Below are positions 18,139 through 27,525 of a stretch of 64,000 nt of DNA, one piece after another. Source of the DNA: Rhodoferax sp. PAMC 29310. Lineage in GTDB: Bacteria; Pseudomonadota; Gammaproteobacteria; Burkholderiales; Burkholderiaceae_C. The stretch covers positions 434,001-498,000 of the forward strand of contig NZ_CP072852.1 of NCBI RefSeq assembly GCF_017948265.1. The letters are read 5' to 3'. Position numbers and translations under genes: made by a program. Below the pieces are notes generated by a model. That model was not told the origin of the DNA and did not search any database. It worked only from the letters and a program-made list of their open reading frames with translations. Position 1 is the first letter of the stretch. Every line of letters starts with the position of its first letter.

Positions 18139-18645
18139 TTAGAGGGCGACGGCCTTTTCCATCACAACGTCTTCCACTGGGACATCGTCGTGGTAACCCT
18201 TGCGGCTGGTTTTGACAGCCTTGATTTTGTCCACGACTTCGGTGCCCGAGACAACTTTCCCAAACACGGCGTAACCCCAGCCTTGGGCTGAGATCGCGGT
18301 GTGGTTCAGAAACCCGTTGTCAGCCACATTGACGAAGAACTGGGCGGTTGCAGAGTGGGGGTCGCCGGTGCGAGCCATGGCAACGGTGTACATCGCATTT
18401 TTCAAACCATTGTTGGCTTCGTTGTCGATTGGCTTGTCGCCTTTCTTCTCTTTCATGCCGGGCTCCATGCCGCCGCCTTGAACCATGAAGCCGGGGATGA
18501 CACGGTGAAAAATGGTGTTGTTGTAATGGCCTTTGTTCACGTAGCTCAGGAAGTTGGCGACGGATTTAGGGGCTTTCTCTTGGTCCAGTTCAAGCGTGAT
18601 GACGCCATAGTTGGTAATGTGGAGTTCGACTTTAGGGTTGCTCAT
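18139..18645 (-). CDS. ppiB: Cytoplasmic peptidyl-prolyl cis-trans isomerase (cyclophilin)
   Basis: This 168-residue cyclophilin has no signal peptide. Core motifs are present: [20 protein letters not shown] with the catalytic-site Phe-His-Arg, GFMVQGGGM and [12 protein letters not shown]. It speeds isomerisation of X-Pro bonds during folding in the cytoplasm. It sits 3 bp after its periplasmic paralogue and one base before lpxH. The same pairing of a secreted and a cytoplasmic cyclophilin suggests an old tandem duplication. Confidence 0.96.
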   Translation of the reverse strand: MSNPKVELHITNYGVITLELDQEKAPKSVANFLSYVNKGHYNNTIFHRVIPGFMVQGGGMEPGMKEKKGDKPIDNEANNGLKNAMYTVAMARTGDPHSATAQFFVNVADNGFLNHTAISAQGWGYAVFGKVVSGTEVVDKIKAVKTSRKGYHDDVPVEDVVMEKAVAL

Positions 18646-18648
18646 GAT

Positions 18649-19335
18649 TTATTTCACCAGGGTTGCAGAGTTAATAAAAATGGGTGTCTTGGGAACATCC
18701 GTCGGAAACGGGCCGCCCGCACCAGTAGGGATGGATTTGATTTTTTGAATCACGTCCATGCCGCTGACTACTTTGCCAAACACCGTGTAGCCAAAAAGCT
18801 GGGGGGCATTGACCAAATTCGAGCGTGGAGTATTTTCGTAGACTTGTCCCTGGTATTCAAACCGGGGAACCGGATCACCCGGTGGAATAGGGGTTGGGTC
18901 CAGAAACGCATTGTCTTTCACGTTAATGAAAAACTGGGCGGTTGCGGACTGTGGGTCGTTGGTGCGAGCCATGGCGAGTGTGCCCACGACGTTTTTGGCG
19001 CCGCCTTTGGCCAGCGCCTCACGCCCTTCGTGAACCACGGGTGGACGAACCTTTTTTTGAACGTATTTGCCGTCAAAACCACCGCCTTGAACCATGAAAT
19101 TTTCAATCACACGGTGAAAAATAGTGCCGTCGTAGTGCTTGTCTTTGACGTATTGCAGGAAGTTCTCCACTGTCTTTGGTGCTTTGTCGGGGTACACCTC
19201 GACCACAAATTCACCCGCCGTGGTGGCAAACTTGACCTTTGGTGCATCCTCTGCAAAGGCTGAACTCGCTATTGAAAGTAGAGCAGTTCCCGCAACAATG
19301 ACGGGCGCAATAGTTCGAAAAGTCTTGTAAATCAT
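18649..19335 (-). CDS. ppiA: Periplasmic peptidyl-prolyl cis-trans isomerase (cyclophilin)
   Basis: This 228-residue cyclophilin starts at the ATG at 19335 and overlaps the upstream gene's stop (TGATG). A Sec signal peptide (residues 1-27) ends at SSAFA before EDAPKVKF. Cyclophilin motifs DGTIFHRVIENFMVQGGGF and ATAQFFINVKDN are intact. The region between them and the C-terminus is longer than in PpiB, with a Pro-rich loop. It should help fold envelope proteins. Upstream is an L,D-transpeptidase gene and downstream ppiB. Confidence 0.94.
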   Translation of the reverse strand: MIYKTFRTIAPVIVAGTALLSIASSAFAEDAPKVKFATTAGEFVVEVYPDKAPKTVENFLQYVKDKHYDGTIFHRVIENFMVQGGGFDGKYVQKKVRPPVVHEGREALAKGGAKNVVGTLAMARTNDPQSATAQFFINVKDNAFLDPTPIPPGDPVPRFEYQGQVYENTPRSNLVNAPQLFGYTVFGKVVSGMDVIQKIKSIPTGAGGPFPTDVPKTPIFINSATLVK

Positions 19336-20570
19336 CCAATAATGCCTTCGTAGAAAATTTTCCACTGCGAGCCGTTGCGTGACCAATATTGGCGCTTAGT
19401 GGGGCCACTTCGCGTGCCGTCCGTGACTTCACCAAAGGTAACCACCATGGTGTCGCTGGTGTCGGTCCATCGCAGGAAAGAAAGATCTTTGAGTTGAATC
19501 GCTCGTCCGCGATTTTTGTCCAGTTCACGGCGCAGGTTGGGTGACCATTCGGTTAGCGTGCGGCCGTTGCTTTTGAAATCGGTGCTGTAAAAGGTCAGCA
19601 CCTGGTTCAGATTGCCGCTGGACTTGGCTTGCTGCCATGCGGCCAAAGCATCTTCAAAGGGTTTGCTGTCCGCACGAACGCTCATGGGGGCCACCCATTT
19701 CAGATCCTTGGCGATCACGACCGGCGTGGTCCGAATTTCAACGGCGCGAATGATGTCGTTCAGGTCCGGGTTGGCAATGGCCACACAGCCATCCGTTGCC
19801 AATGGTGCGCGCGAAAACTGGGCAGACGGTGTGCCGTGAAGCCATATGCCACTGCCCGTTTTTCCACGCTTGTTGTCGAGCTCATTGGGGTAGTTCAGGG
19901 GCAGGGCGCCAGTTCCGTAAATGTCTCCGAGCGCGGAGGGGTCCAAATTGCTGGTAATGAAATACACGCCCAAAGGCGTCCGCGCATCCCCTTCAGTCGA
20001 CTTCTCCACACCGAATTTACCCACTGAGATGTAGTAATCGGCTTCCAGTGTCAATCCATTGGGCCCGTTTCTGAATAAGTACAGGCGCGAACGCGAGGTG
20101 TCCACTGCGATGGCGTGTTTGTTGCGGGGTGAGAGAGAAATGAACTGAGACGGAATCGCTCCGGCAGGAGGGCGCTCGCGTAATGCCTTCAAACGCATGG
20201 CGGATTCGTCGCGCAACTCATTGAGTGTCGAGATGCCGGCCTTCAGTAAGTCATCCGGGACGTCGCCCAGCACCTTGACAGGCTGGGTTCGGGCAGCGAG
20301 CAAGTCACCGTAAACCAGGTGGGCGAGCTGAAAGGTGGGGTAGTCCCGCACCAACAGCTCGGCCTTGTTCAAAGCTTCGCGGCTTTGCGACCCGGCAATA
20401 AGCTTGTAGATCTCAATCAGTCGAGACTCCGCCACTCCAGCCTTCACAACAGGTTCTGAGGAGTTGGACGCGGGTTGCTTGGAGCGAGGTATTCCCCGCG
20501 GGCTGGCATGGGTCGTTGCGGCCAGTGTCAAACTCAGGGCTAGCAGGAGAGAGAGTAATTGCTGTTTCAT
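19332..20570 (-). CDS. L,D-transpeptidase (YkuD) with C-terminal NTF2-like domain
   Basis: From the ATG at 20570 this is 412 residues with a Sec signal peptide (cleavage near THASPRG). The N-terminal third is TPR-like (RLIEIYKLIAGSQSREALNK). The YkuD catalytic domain spans about residues 140-270, with IWLHGTPSAQFSRAP followed by the active cysteine in ATDGCVAIANPD. The last 110 residues look like a SnoaL/NTF2-like fold. YkuD enzymes form 3-3 peptidoglycan cross-links or attach proteins to peptidoglycan in the periplasm. It overlaps ppiA by 3 bp and follows a TPR protein with a similar C-terminal domain. Confidence 0.9.
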   Translation of the reverse strand: MKQQLLSLLLALSLTLAATTHASPRGIPRSKQPASNSSEPVVKAGVAESRLIEIYKLIAGSQSREALNKAELLVRDYPTFQLAHLVYGDLLAARTQPVKVLGDVPDDLLKAGISTLNELRDESAMRLKALRERPPAGAIPSQFISLSPRNKHAIAVDTSRSRLYLFRNGPNGLTLEADYYISVGKFGVEKSTEGDARTPLGVYFITSNLDPSALGDIYGTGALPLNYPNELDNKRGKTGSGIWLHGTPSAQFSRAPLATDGCVAIANPDLNDIIRAVEIRTTPVVIAKDLKWVAPMSVRADSKPFEDALAAWQQAKSSGNLNQVLTFYSTDFKSNGRTLTEWSPNLRRELDKNRGRAIQLKDLSFLRWTDTSDTMVVTFGEVTDGTRSGPTKRQYWSRNGSQWKIFYEGIIG

Positions 20571-20636
20571 GCACACGTTAACCGGGGCAGCAAAGCGCTA
20601 CAGCCGGCAGCGCCGGCTGAACCAACACACGGATCA

Positions 20637-21650
20637 TCAGTTGCCTGTCGTCTCTTTGACAATCAACCACTGATCACGGACCTTTGACATTTCCAATGTC
20701 TTGCGGCTGGCCACGGCAAATGACCCAGCGCGGTAGGCTTGGTAGAAACGGGCAGTTGCTGTAGATCCATTCACGGAAACCGTCAGATCGGACTGCGTCA
20801 CCTCAATGCTGGATTTGCCGACAATTCGACTACGGCGCTCACCCTCCCATGCACTACGCGACTGTTTTCCCGGGGTGTCGAAATTTTTGCCATAGGCGGC
20901 CAGGTAGCCCGCCATGTCTTGATCAGCCCAAGCTTTCGCCCATTTGGCAACAGCCGCTTCAATTTCCTTGGAGTCGTTGTTCGTGGCCACAGGCGTCGGA
21001 TTCGGCGTCGCCGGTTTAATGGCCGGAACTGGTGGCGTCGCGGCGACCGGTGCCGCAGCGACGGGTGGTGTCGGGGCGGCCGCAGGAGCGGCCGGCGTAG
21101 GCGTTGCACCAGGTTTTGGATTACTCAGGTTGGGCTTGAAGACCTCACGAATGCTGGCCAACTTTGGGGGCACCGCCGAGTTGGCACCATCAAGCTGCAA
21201 AGCTTTGTTATAGGCTTGACTTGCCAGTCGTGCATACACATCCCCCAGGTTTTCGTGGGCAGTGGCGTAGCTGGGGTTGGTCCGTATAGCCATCTCAAGG
21301 GCTGTACGCGCCTTGTCGAATTGGTTTTGTGATGCGTACAAAACCGCCAAATTGTTGTAAGGCTCAGGCAACTCGGGGAAGTCTTCGGTCAACTTGGTGA
21401 AGGTGGCGATGGCTTCAGGGTGCTTGCCGGTATTGCGCAAAATTACACCCTTCAGGAACCGCATTTGCGGGTCATTGGGCTTGCCGGCCAGGTAAGCGTC
21501 AGCTTTGGTCATTGCCTCGGGGAATTTGCCGGATCGAACCAGTTGACCGACATCGCCATATTCGTCTGCGGATGCGCTGGCCGCGGCAAATGCAGCCACC
21601 AAAGCCGCGACGCGCAGGGCCGTGAAGAGGGGGGAGCGAGCGTAGTTCAT
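20637..21650 (-). CDS. Exported TPR protein with NTF2-like C-terminus
   Basis: This 337-residue protein has a signal peptide (residues 1-28, ending ASASADEY) and about four tetratricopeptide repeats in residues 30-165 (for example EPYNNLAVLYASQNQFDKAR). A Pro/Ala-rich linker (about 185-225) and a C-terminal NTF2-like domain (from EIEAAVAKWAKAWADQDM) follow. No catalytic motif is visible; TPR domains usually bind partner proteins. The C-terminal domain resembles that of the downstream L,D-transpeptidase, 66 bp away. The two may act on the same envelope target. Confidence 0.82.
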   Translation of the reverse strand: MNYARSPLFTALRVAALVAAFAAASASADEYGDVGQLVRSGKFPEAMTKADAYLAGKPNDPQMRFLKGVILRNTGKHPEAIATFTKLTEDFPELPEPYNNLAVLYASQNQFDKARTALEMAIRTNPSYATAHENLGDVYARLASQAYNKALQLDGANSAVPPKLASIREVFKPNLSNPKPGATPTPAAPAAAPTPPVAAAPVAATPPVPAIKPATPNPTPVATNNDSKEIEAAVAKWAKAWADQDMAGYLAAYGKNFDTPGKQSRSAWEGERRSRIVGKSSIEVTQSDLTVSVNGSTATARFYQAYRAGSFAVASRKTLEMSKVRDQWLIVKETTGN

Positions 21651-21834
21651 TGAGATTTTTGATTCCTGCTGAGTGCTGTAGTCATGTCACCTCTCTGGGC
21701 TGGCACGGCTATATACTGATGTGGATTGTAGTTCAAGGGTGTTTGGCGGCACCCTCGGCAATTCCCCATTTATCCCCGGTCCTTGCCAAGACCGTTGCAC
21801 GGCGGTTTACCCGATCGCGGTGTTCTAAATACTC

Positions 21835-23226
21835 ATGAGTCTGCACATATACAACACGCTGTCGCGTGCCCTAGAGCCGTTTTCGCCATTGGAGCCGGGC
21901 CATGTCCGCATGTACGTCTGTGGCATGACGATTTATGACCTTTGCCACATTGGCCACGCCCGGATGATGATGGCCTTTGATGTGGCTCAGCGGTGGTTGA
22001 AAAGCAGTGACTACCGGGTGACTTACGTGCGCAATATCACTGATATTGACGACAAGATCATCAAAAGAGCACTAGAGCGGGGCATCACCATTCGAGCGTT
22101 GACTGACGAAATGATCGTGGCCATGCATGGCGACATCGCCCGCTTGGGCATTGAGCCTCCCTCGATTGAGCCGCGAGCGACTGAATACGTCCCCAAAATG
22201 CTAAGCCTGATCAGTCAGCTGGAAGCCAAAGGCTTGGCCTACAAGGCCGAGAGTGGTGATGTGAACTTCTCGGTCCGCAAGTTTCCCGGTTATGGCCGTT
22301 TGTCAGGCAAATCCTTGGACGAGTTGCGCGCCGGCGAGCGAGTGGCAGTTCAGGATGGCAAAGAAGACCCGTTGGACTTCGTTTTGTGGAAGGCAGCCAA
22401 GCCATCGGAGCCAGACGACGCCAAGTGGGACAGTCAGGCGGCGGGATTTGACTACGGTATAGGGCGCCCAGGTTGGCATATTGAGTGCTCAGCCATGAGC
22501 TGCGAGACTTTGGGTGAGACGTTTGATATTCATGGCGGCGGAGCTGATTTGCAGTTTCCCCACCATGAGAACGAAATTGCACAGAGCGAAGGGGCCAATG
22601 GGAAAACCATGGCCAGGTTCTGGATGCACAACGGTTTCGTTCGCGTTGACAACGAAAAGATGTCAAAAAGTTTGGGCAATTTCTTCACCATTCGTGAGGT
22701 CTTGAACAAGTTTGACGCTGAAACTGTTCGCTTCTTTTTGGTGCGTACCCACTATCGGACTGCCCTGAACTACAGCGATGTCCATCTTGACGATGCCCGC
22801 AGTTCGCTCAAGCGGATGTACACCGCTTTGCAACTGGTGTCGGCGGCTCCTGTGGACGCCGTTGATTGGGCCGATCCGTTCGCCAAGCGATTCAAAGCAG
22901 CCATGGATAACGACTTCGGGACGCCCGAAGCAGTGGCTGTGTTGTTTGATTTGGCATCTGAGGTCAATCGATCGAAGTCTGCGTCCTTGGCTGGGCTGCT
23001 GAAGGCACTGGGCGCGTGCCTCGGGTTGCTTCAGGGGGATCCGAATGCCTTCTTGACGGCGGGTGTTGGCGTTGATGAGGCACTGATCGTGTCAATGATT
23101 GCGGACCGGGCGCAGGCCAAAGCCGCCAAAGACTTTGCCGAAGCCGATCGGATTCGCCAGCACTTGTTAAGCAATGGCGTTGTCTTGAAAGACTCGCCCA
23201 CCGGGACGACCTGGGAGGTGGCGTGA
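21835..23226 (+). CDS. cysS: Cysteinyl-tRNA synthetase
   Basis: This 463-residue class I aminoacyl-tRNA synthetase has the zinc/active-site [15 protein letters not shown] at the N-terminus, the HIGH-type motif, and [14 protein letters not shown] for the KMSKS loop. Zinc ligands [19 protein letters not shown] also match CysRS. It charges tRNA-Cys with cysteine in the cytoplasm. Length is typical. It is transcribed divergently from the TPR gene across a 184-bp gap and followed at 46 bp by an alkA-like gene. Confidence 0.98.
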   Translation: MSLHIYNTLSRALEPFSPLEPGHVRMYVCGMTIYDLCHIGHARMMMAFDVAQRWLKSSDYRVTYVRNITDIDDKIIKRALERGITIRALTDEMIVAMHGDIARLGIEPPSIEPRATEYVPKMLSLISQLEAKGLAYKAESGDVNFSVRKFPGYGRLSGKSLDELRAGERVAVQDGKEDPLDFVLWKAAKPSEPDDAKWDSQAAGFDYGIGRPGWHIECSAMSCETLGETFDIHGGGADLQFPHHENEIAQSEGANGKTMARFWMHNGFVRVDNEKMSKSLGNFFTIREVLNKFDAETVRFFLVRTHYRTALNYSDVHLDDARSSLKRMYTALQLVSAAPVDAVDWADPFAKRFKAAMDNDFGTPEAVAVLFDLASEVNRSKSASLAGLLKALGACLGLLQGDPNAFLTAGVGVDEALIVSMIADRAQAKAAKDFAEADRIRQHLLSNGVVLKDSPTGTTWEVA

Positions 23227-23272
23227 AAAGATCTTTGAATGAAATCAGCTTGTGCCGCCTATTGGGGAAGCA

Positions 23273-23923
23273 ATGGTAGCTATTAAAAGTGTAGCGACTG
23301 ACGCCGCAACTCCCTCCTATTGGGCAGAGGCCTGTAAGCATCTGGTCAAAAAGGACCGGGTCATGAAGCGATTGATTCCACAGTTTGGCGGCGCCTGTCT
23401 GCAAACCCGTGGAGATGCGTTCGTGACTTTGGCGCGCAGCATTGTGGGCCAGCAAATCTCAGTCAAAGCAGCCCAGGCAGTGTGGGACCGATTTGCGGTT
23501 TTGCCGACCCAGATTACCCCGGGTAATGTGCTTAAACTGAAGGTGGACGATATGCGTGGTGCCGGGTTGAGCGCACGCAAGGTAGAGTACCTGGTGGACT
23601 TGGCACTGCATTTTGACAATGGCGCTTTGCATGTGCAGGCGTGGGAAGCCATGAATGACGAGGCCATCATTGACGAGCTGGTCGCGATTCGGGGCATTGG
23701 TCGTTGGACCGCCGAGATGTTTCTGATCTTTCACATGATGCGCCCCAATGTATTGCCTCTTGATGACGTCGGCCTGATAAAAGGCATCAGCCAAAGCTAT
23801 TTTTCAGGTGATGTGGTGAGTCGAAGTGACGCGCGGGAGGTGGCCGCCGCCTGGGCGCCGTATTGCAGTGTGGCGACTTGGTATATTTGGCGCTCGCTGG
23901 ATCCGTTGCCGGTGGCATATTGA
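23273..23923 (+). CDS. DNA-3-methyladenine glycosylase II family (HhH-GPD)
   Basis: The ATG at 23273 has GGGGAAG just upstream and gives 216 residues. Visible are the HhH-GPD features: SIVGQQISVKAA, the helix-hairpin-helix ELVAIRGIGRWTAEMFLIF and the catalytic aspartate region LPLDDVGL. Such enzymes remove alkylated purines from DNA to start base excision repair. There is no N-terminal TATA-like domain as in full-length E. coli AlkA, as is normal for this short subfamily. The first codons (VAIKSVATDA) are written by a partial copy of the dispersed repeat at 23279-23304. Confidence 0.9.
   Translation: MVAIKSVATDAATPSYWAEACKHLVKKDRVMKRLIPQFGGACLQTRGDAFVTLARSIVGQQISVKAAQAVWDRFAVLPTQITPGNVLKLKVDDMRGAGLSARKVEYLVDLALHFDNGALHVQAWEAMNDEAIIDELVAIRGIGRWTAEMFLIFHMMRPNVLPLDDVGLIKGISQSYFSGDVVSRSDAREVAAAWAPYCSVATWYIWRSLDPLPVAY
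23279..23304 (+). repeat. Partial copy of dispersed GCTAT/ATAGC repeat at the start of the alkA-like gene
   Basis: The sequence GCTATTAAAAGTGTAGC, then GACTGACGC, matches the first half of the full copies at 54932 and 59300. It lies within codons 3-11 of the glycosylase gene. Confidence 0.5.
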
Positions 23924-24000
23924 GACGATGCGAAAGTTGCCGTGACCGTTATGGTGCAGCAATCGCCGTCAGCAAAAAACTATAGGACTAAGGACAAACC

Positions 24001-24978
24001 GTGGCCAAAAAAACATTCCTCGATTTCGAGCAGGCAGTCGCCGATCTTGAAAACAAAATTGAAGAGTTGCGCTATGTTCAGATTGAATCAGCCGTTGATA
24101 TCTCGTCCGAGATCGATCAGTTGACCAAGAAAAGCCAACAGCTGACGAAAGACATTTACAGCGATCTGACCCCTTGGCAAATCACCAAAATTGCCCGTCA
24201 TGCCGAGCGCCCCTACACGTTGGACTACGTGAACGAGGTGTTCACGCATTTCGTTGAACTGCATGGTGACCGGCATTTCTCGGATGACCTGAGCATTGTG
24301 GGTGGTCTGGCTCGCTTCAATGGCACTCCCTGCATGGTGATTGGTCAGCAAAAAGGGCGCGACACCAAGGAGCGCGGTTTGCGCAACTTTGGCATGAGCA
24401 AGCCAGAGGGGTACCGCAAGGCCTTGCGCCTGATGAAGACGGCCGAGAAATTCAAACTGCCAGTGTTCACTTTTGTCGACACACCCGGCGCCTATCCCGG
24501 CATTGACGCGGAAGAGCGTGGCCAGTCCGAAGCCATTGGGCGCAACATTTTTGAAATGGCTCAGCTGGAAGTGCCCATCATCACCACCATCATTGGCGAA
24601 GGTGGCTCAGGCGGCGCCTTGGCTATCTCGGTGGGTGATCAGGTGCTGATGCTTCAATACTCGATTTACTCGGTGATCAGCCCAGAGGGCTGCGCCTCCA
24701 TCTTGTGGAAGACATCTGACAAGGCCAAGGAGGCCGCAGACGCCTTGGGCATTACTGCTCACCGTCTGAAGGCACTGGGACTGGTCGATAAAATCGTCAA
24801 CGAGCCGGTCGGCGGTGCACACCGTGACCATAAACAAATGGCGGCCTTTCTGAAGCGGGCGCTGAACGACGCATTCCGTCAGGTCAGCGATCTCAAGGTC
24901 AGCGAATTGCTGGATCGCCGCTACGAGCGCCTGCAAAGTTATGGCCGATTCACTGATACCAAGGATGTAGCCAAGTAA
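24001..24978 (+). CDS. accA: Acetyl-CoA carboxylase carboxyltransferase subunit alpha
   Basis: This 325-residue protein starts at GTG 24001 ([13 protein letters not shown]) with AAGGA upstream. AccA motifs are intact: [45 protein letters not shown], and the glycine-rich [12 protein letters not shown]. With AccD it transfers carboxyl from carboxybiotin to acetyl-CoA to make malonyl-CoA, the first step of fatty acid synthesis. tilS follows at 16 bp, a neighbour pairing common in betaproteobacteria. Confidence 0.97.
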   Translation: MAKKTFLDFEQAVADLENKIEELRYVQIESAVDISSEIDQLTKKSQQLTKDIYSDLTPWQITKIARHAERPYTLDYVNEVFTHFVELHGDRHFSDDLSIVGGLARFNGTPCMVIGQQKGRDTKERGLRNFGMSKPEGYRKALRLMKTAEKFKLPVFTFVDTPGAYPGIDAEERGQSEAIGRNIFEMAQLEVPIITTIIGEGGSGGALAISVGDQVLMLQYSIYSVISPEGCASILWKTSDKAKEAADALGITAHRLKALGLVDKIVNEPVGGAHRDHKQMAAFLKRALNDAFRQVSDLKVSELLDRRYERLQSYGRFTDTKDVAK

Positions 24979-24994
24979 TTGGCGCGCTTAGCGA

Positions 24995-25957
24995 GTGACC
25001 GTACCTCTTGCGAGTGCGCTCGCGGCCTTTCAGCCTGAACTGCCGTTGGCTGTTGCCTACAGTGGCGGCGCTGACTCCACCGCCTTGCTGCTCGCCTGTG
25101 CTGAAAAGTGGCCGGGTCAGGTGCATGCAATCCACATCCATCATGGGTTGCAGTCCGCCGCTGACGAATTCGAGGCAAATTGCCGATTGTTTTGCACCCA
25201 CTTGGCTGTGCCCTTAACGGTCAAGCGAGTGAATGCCCGTGCCACAGCGGGGCAAAGCCCGGAAGATGCTGCTCGTCGTGCGCGCTATGGTGCAATTCAG
25301 GCTCTGGCCTTTGATGAGTGTGCAGAAAGTACTATAAAAAGCATAGCTGTTGCGCAGCATGCTGATGATCAGGTTGAAACCATTTTGCTGGCGATGAGTC
25401 GGGGAAGCGGCTTGCCGGGGCTCAGTGGCATGGCCGGTCGCTGGGTTCGCAACGGCCTGACCTTTTATCGACCACTGCTCAAGGTGGGTGGCGCCGATAT
25501 CAGGGAGTGGCTGGCGTCGCGTAGCGTCAATTTCGTCGAAGATCCGACCAACACCGACGAGAGTTTCACGCGCAACCGAATTCGCGCCCGCTTGTTGCCC
25601 GTTCTGCATGCCACATTTCCCCAGTTTCGCGACACATTCACTCGCAGCGCGGTGCATATTGCACAGGCGCAGGCCATTTTGGAGGAGGTGGCCGAACAGG
25701 ATTTGGTCGGTGTAGGTTCGCCACCCGTGATTAAAAAATTACAACAATTGAGCCAACACCGGCAAGCCAATGTGCTTCGGCATTGGTTGGCATTTGCTTT
25801 TGACTCTGTTCCCAGTGCGGCCCAATTGGACGAATTGCAGCGCCAGATCGCACGCTGTGTGACACGGGGGCACCAAATTCGTATCAAGGTGGGCGCCGGG
25901 TTTGTGGAAAGGCGAGGCACTGTTCTGCATTGGTACAATCCCAGAGTTTTGCTCTGA
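24995..25957 (+). CDS. tilS: tRNA(Ile)-lysidine synthetase
   Basis: This 320-residue N-type ATP pyrophosphatase starts at GTG 24995. The P-loop AVAYSGGADSTALLL and the RxxR-type region (GQSPEDAARRARYGAI) are present. TilS adds lysine to C34 of the CAU-anticodon tRNA-Ile so that it reads AUA, an essential step. The protein is shorter than E. coli TilS (432) and lacks the far C-terminal domain. Residues at ESTIKSIAVAQ are encoded by a partial dispersed repeat (25330-25355) inserted in frame between conserved segments. Confidence 0.95.
   Translation: MTVPLASALAAFQPELPLAVAYSGGADSTALLLACAEKWPGQVHAIHIHHGLQSAADEFEANCRLFCTHLAVPLTVKRVNARATAGQSPEDAARRARYGAIQALAFDECAESTIKSIAVAQHADDQVETILLAMSRGSGLPGLSGMAGRWVRNGLTFYRPLLKVGGADIREWLASRSVNFVEDPTNTDESFTRNRIRARLLPVLHATFPQFRDTFTRSAVHIAQAQAILEEVAEQDLVGVGSPPVIKKLQQLSQHRQANVLRHWLAFAFDSVPSAAQLDELQRQIARCVTRGHQIRIKVGAGFVERRGTVLHWYNPRVLL
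25330..25355 (+). repeat. Partial copy of dispersed repeat inside tilS
   Basis: TACTATAAAAAGCATAGC, then TGTTGCGC, matches the hairpin half of the repeat family. It is read in frame as TIKSIAVA and is locally more AT-rich than the surrounding gene. Confidence 0.5.
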
Positions 25958-25980
25958 AAAATCGTACTTTAAATTTACCA

Positions 25981-27255
25981 ATGGCACTGATTGTTCACAA
26001 ATACGGCGGCACATCGATGGGTTCCACGGAACGCATTCGCAATGTTGCCAAACGGGTCGCTAAATGGGCTCGCGCTGGCCACCAAATGGTGGTTGTTCCC
26101 TCCGCAATGAGCGGTGAAACCAACCGGTTGTTGGGTTTGGCCAAAGAATTGGCGCCCTCCAAAGCAACCGATTCCTATAGCCGGGAGCTCGACATGCTGG
26201 CGTCGACCGGCGAGCAGGCGTCCAGCGCTTTGTTGGCCATTGCACTGCAGGCAGAGGGCATGGAGTCTGTCAGCTACGCCGGGTGGCAAGTTCCTATTCG
26301 CACCAATAGTGCCTACACCAAGGCGCGCATTGAGTCGATCGACGACACCCGTGTACGTGCCGACTTGGATGCAGGTCGTGTGGTTATCGTGACTGGCTTT
26401 CAGGGCCTTGACGAGCAGGGCAACATCACGACATTGGGTCGGGGCGGCTCAGACACCTCTGCCGTTGCCGTGGCCGCCGCCATGAAGGCCGAAGAGTGTT
26501 TGATCTTCACTGACGTGGATGGTGTCTACACCACCGACCCCCGCGTCGTGGCCGACGCTCGCCGCTTGAAAACGGTCAGCTTTGAAGAAATGCTGGAGAT
26601 GGCCTCCATGGGCTCCAAAGTGCTGCAGATTCGCTCCGTTGAGTTTGCCGGAAAATACAAGGTCAAGCTGCGCGTATTGAGCAGTTTTACCGATTGGGAT
26701 ATTGACATCAACGAGGAAGCCGCATCCGGCACTCTGATTACTTTTGAGGAAGATGAACACATGGAACAAGCACTTGTTTCCGGAATCGCTTTTAACCGCG
26801 ATGAAGCCAAAGTTTCCGTGCTGGGCGTGCCCGACAAGCCGGGTATTGCTTATCAAATCCTGGGCGCCGTGGCAGATGCCAATATTGAAGTCGATGTCAT
26901 CATTCAGAACTTGAGCAAAGACGGGAAAACCGACTTCAGCTTCACTGTGAATCGCGGTGATTTCGCTAAAACCGTCGATTTGCTGAACGACGTCGTGTTG
27001 CCAAGCTTGGGCGCTGAAGAAGTGGTTGGCGACGCAAAGATTTGCAAGGTCTCCATCGTTGGCATCGGCATGCGTAGCCATGTCGGCGTGGCCAGCAAGA
27101 TGTTCCGCGTTTTGAGCGAAGAAGGCATCAATATCCAGATGATTTCAACCAGCGAGATCAAAACTTCTGTCGTCATTGATGAGAAGTACATGGAACTGGC
27201 CGTGCGTGCTTTGCACAAAGCTTTTGATTTGGACCAGGCCCCGGTACAAAATTGA
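25981..27255 (+). CDS. lysC: Aspartokinase
   Basis: From the ATG at 25981 (MALIVHKYGGTSMGS) the protein is 424 residues. It has the amino-acid kinase domain with KYGGTS, GRGGSDTSAVAVAA and FTDVDGVYTTDPR, followed by two ACT domains (VSVLGVPDKPGIAYQ and VSIVGIGMRSHVGVA). It phosphorylates aspartate in the first step of the Lys/Thr/Met/DAP pathway, feeding hom and thrC elsewhere in this window. The ACT pair suggests feedback control by lysine and threonine. An upstream in-frame start lies in the tilS end and is unlikely. Confidence 0.96.
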   Translation: MALIVHKYGGTSMGSTERIRNVAKRVAKWARAGHQMVVVPSAMSGETNRLLGLAKELAPSKATDSYSRELDMLASTGEQASSALLAIALQAEGMESVSYAGWQVPIRTNSAYTKARIESIDDTRVRADLDAGRVVIVTGFQGLDEQGNITTLGRGGSDTSAVAVAAAMKAEECLIFTDVDGVYTTDPRVVADARRLKTVSFEEMLEMASMGSKVLQIRSVEFAGKYKVKLRVLSSFTDWDIDINEEAASGTLITFEEDEHMEQALVSGIAFNRDEAKVSVLGVPDKPGIAYQILGAVADANIEVDVIIQNLSKDGKTDFSFTVNRGDFAKTVDLLNDVVLPSLGAEEVVGDAKICKVSIVGIGMRSHVGVASKMFRVLSEEGINIQMISTSEIKTSVVIDEKYMELAVRALHKAFDLDQAPVQN

Positions 27256-27290
27256 TCCAGAGTCGTGACATAATAGATGCATGCTAATTA

Positions 27291-27383
27291 GGAATCGTGA
27301 CCGAGTGGCCGAAGGTGCTCCCCTGCTAAGGGAGTATGGGGTGTAGAGCCTCATCGAGAGTTCGAATCTCTCCGATTCCGCCA
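27291..27383 (+). tRNA. tRNA-Ser (anticodon GCU)
   Basis: This 93-nt gene includes encoded CCA. The acceptor stem is GGAATCG paired with CGATTCC, discriminator G. The anticodon stem-loop CTCCCCTGCTAAGGGAG has anticodon GCT. A long variable arm typical of class II tRNA-Ser is present, and the T arm reads GAGAGTTCGAATCTC. It decodes AGC and AGU. It lies 35 bp after lysC and is followed directly by a strong terminator. Confidence 0.97.
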
Positions 27384-27387
27384 AGTT

Positions 27388-27423
27388 AAAACCCCAAGCG
27401 AGTCAATCGCTTGGGGTTTTTCT
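27388..27423 (+). terminator. Rho-independent terminator after tRNA-Ser
   Basis: AACCCCAAGCGA, loop GTCAA, TCGCTTGGGGTT, followed by a T-run: an 11-12 bp GC-rich hairpin with poly-T five bases after the tRNA end. The A-run on the left makes it usable in both directions, so it may also insulate the minus-strand gene that ends at 27526. Confidence 0.9.
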
Positions 27424-27525
27424 ATTTCAGCATCAATCTTAAATTTGGATAAGGCCCAAAAAAACAAGGCCGCGTATGGTCGGCCTCGTTTGATGGGGTC
27501 GCTACTGACGCCCAAACCGATGCGG

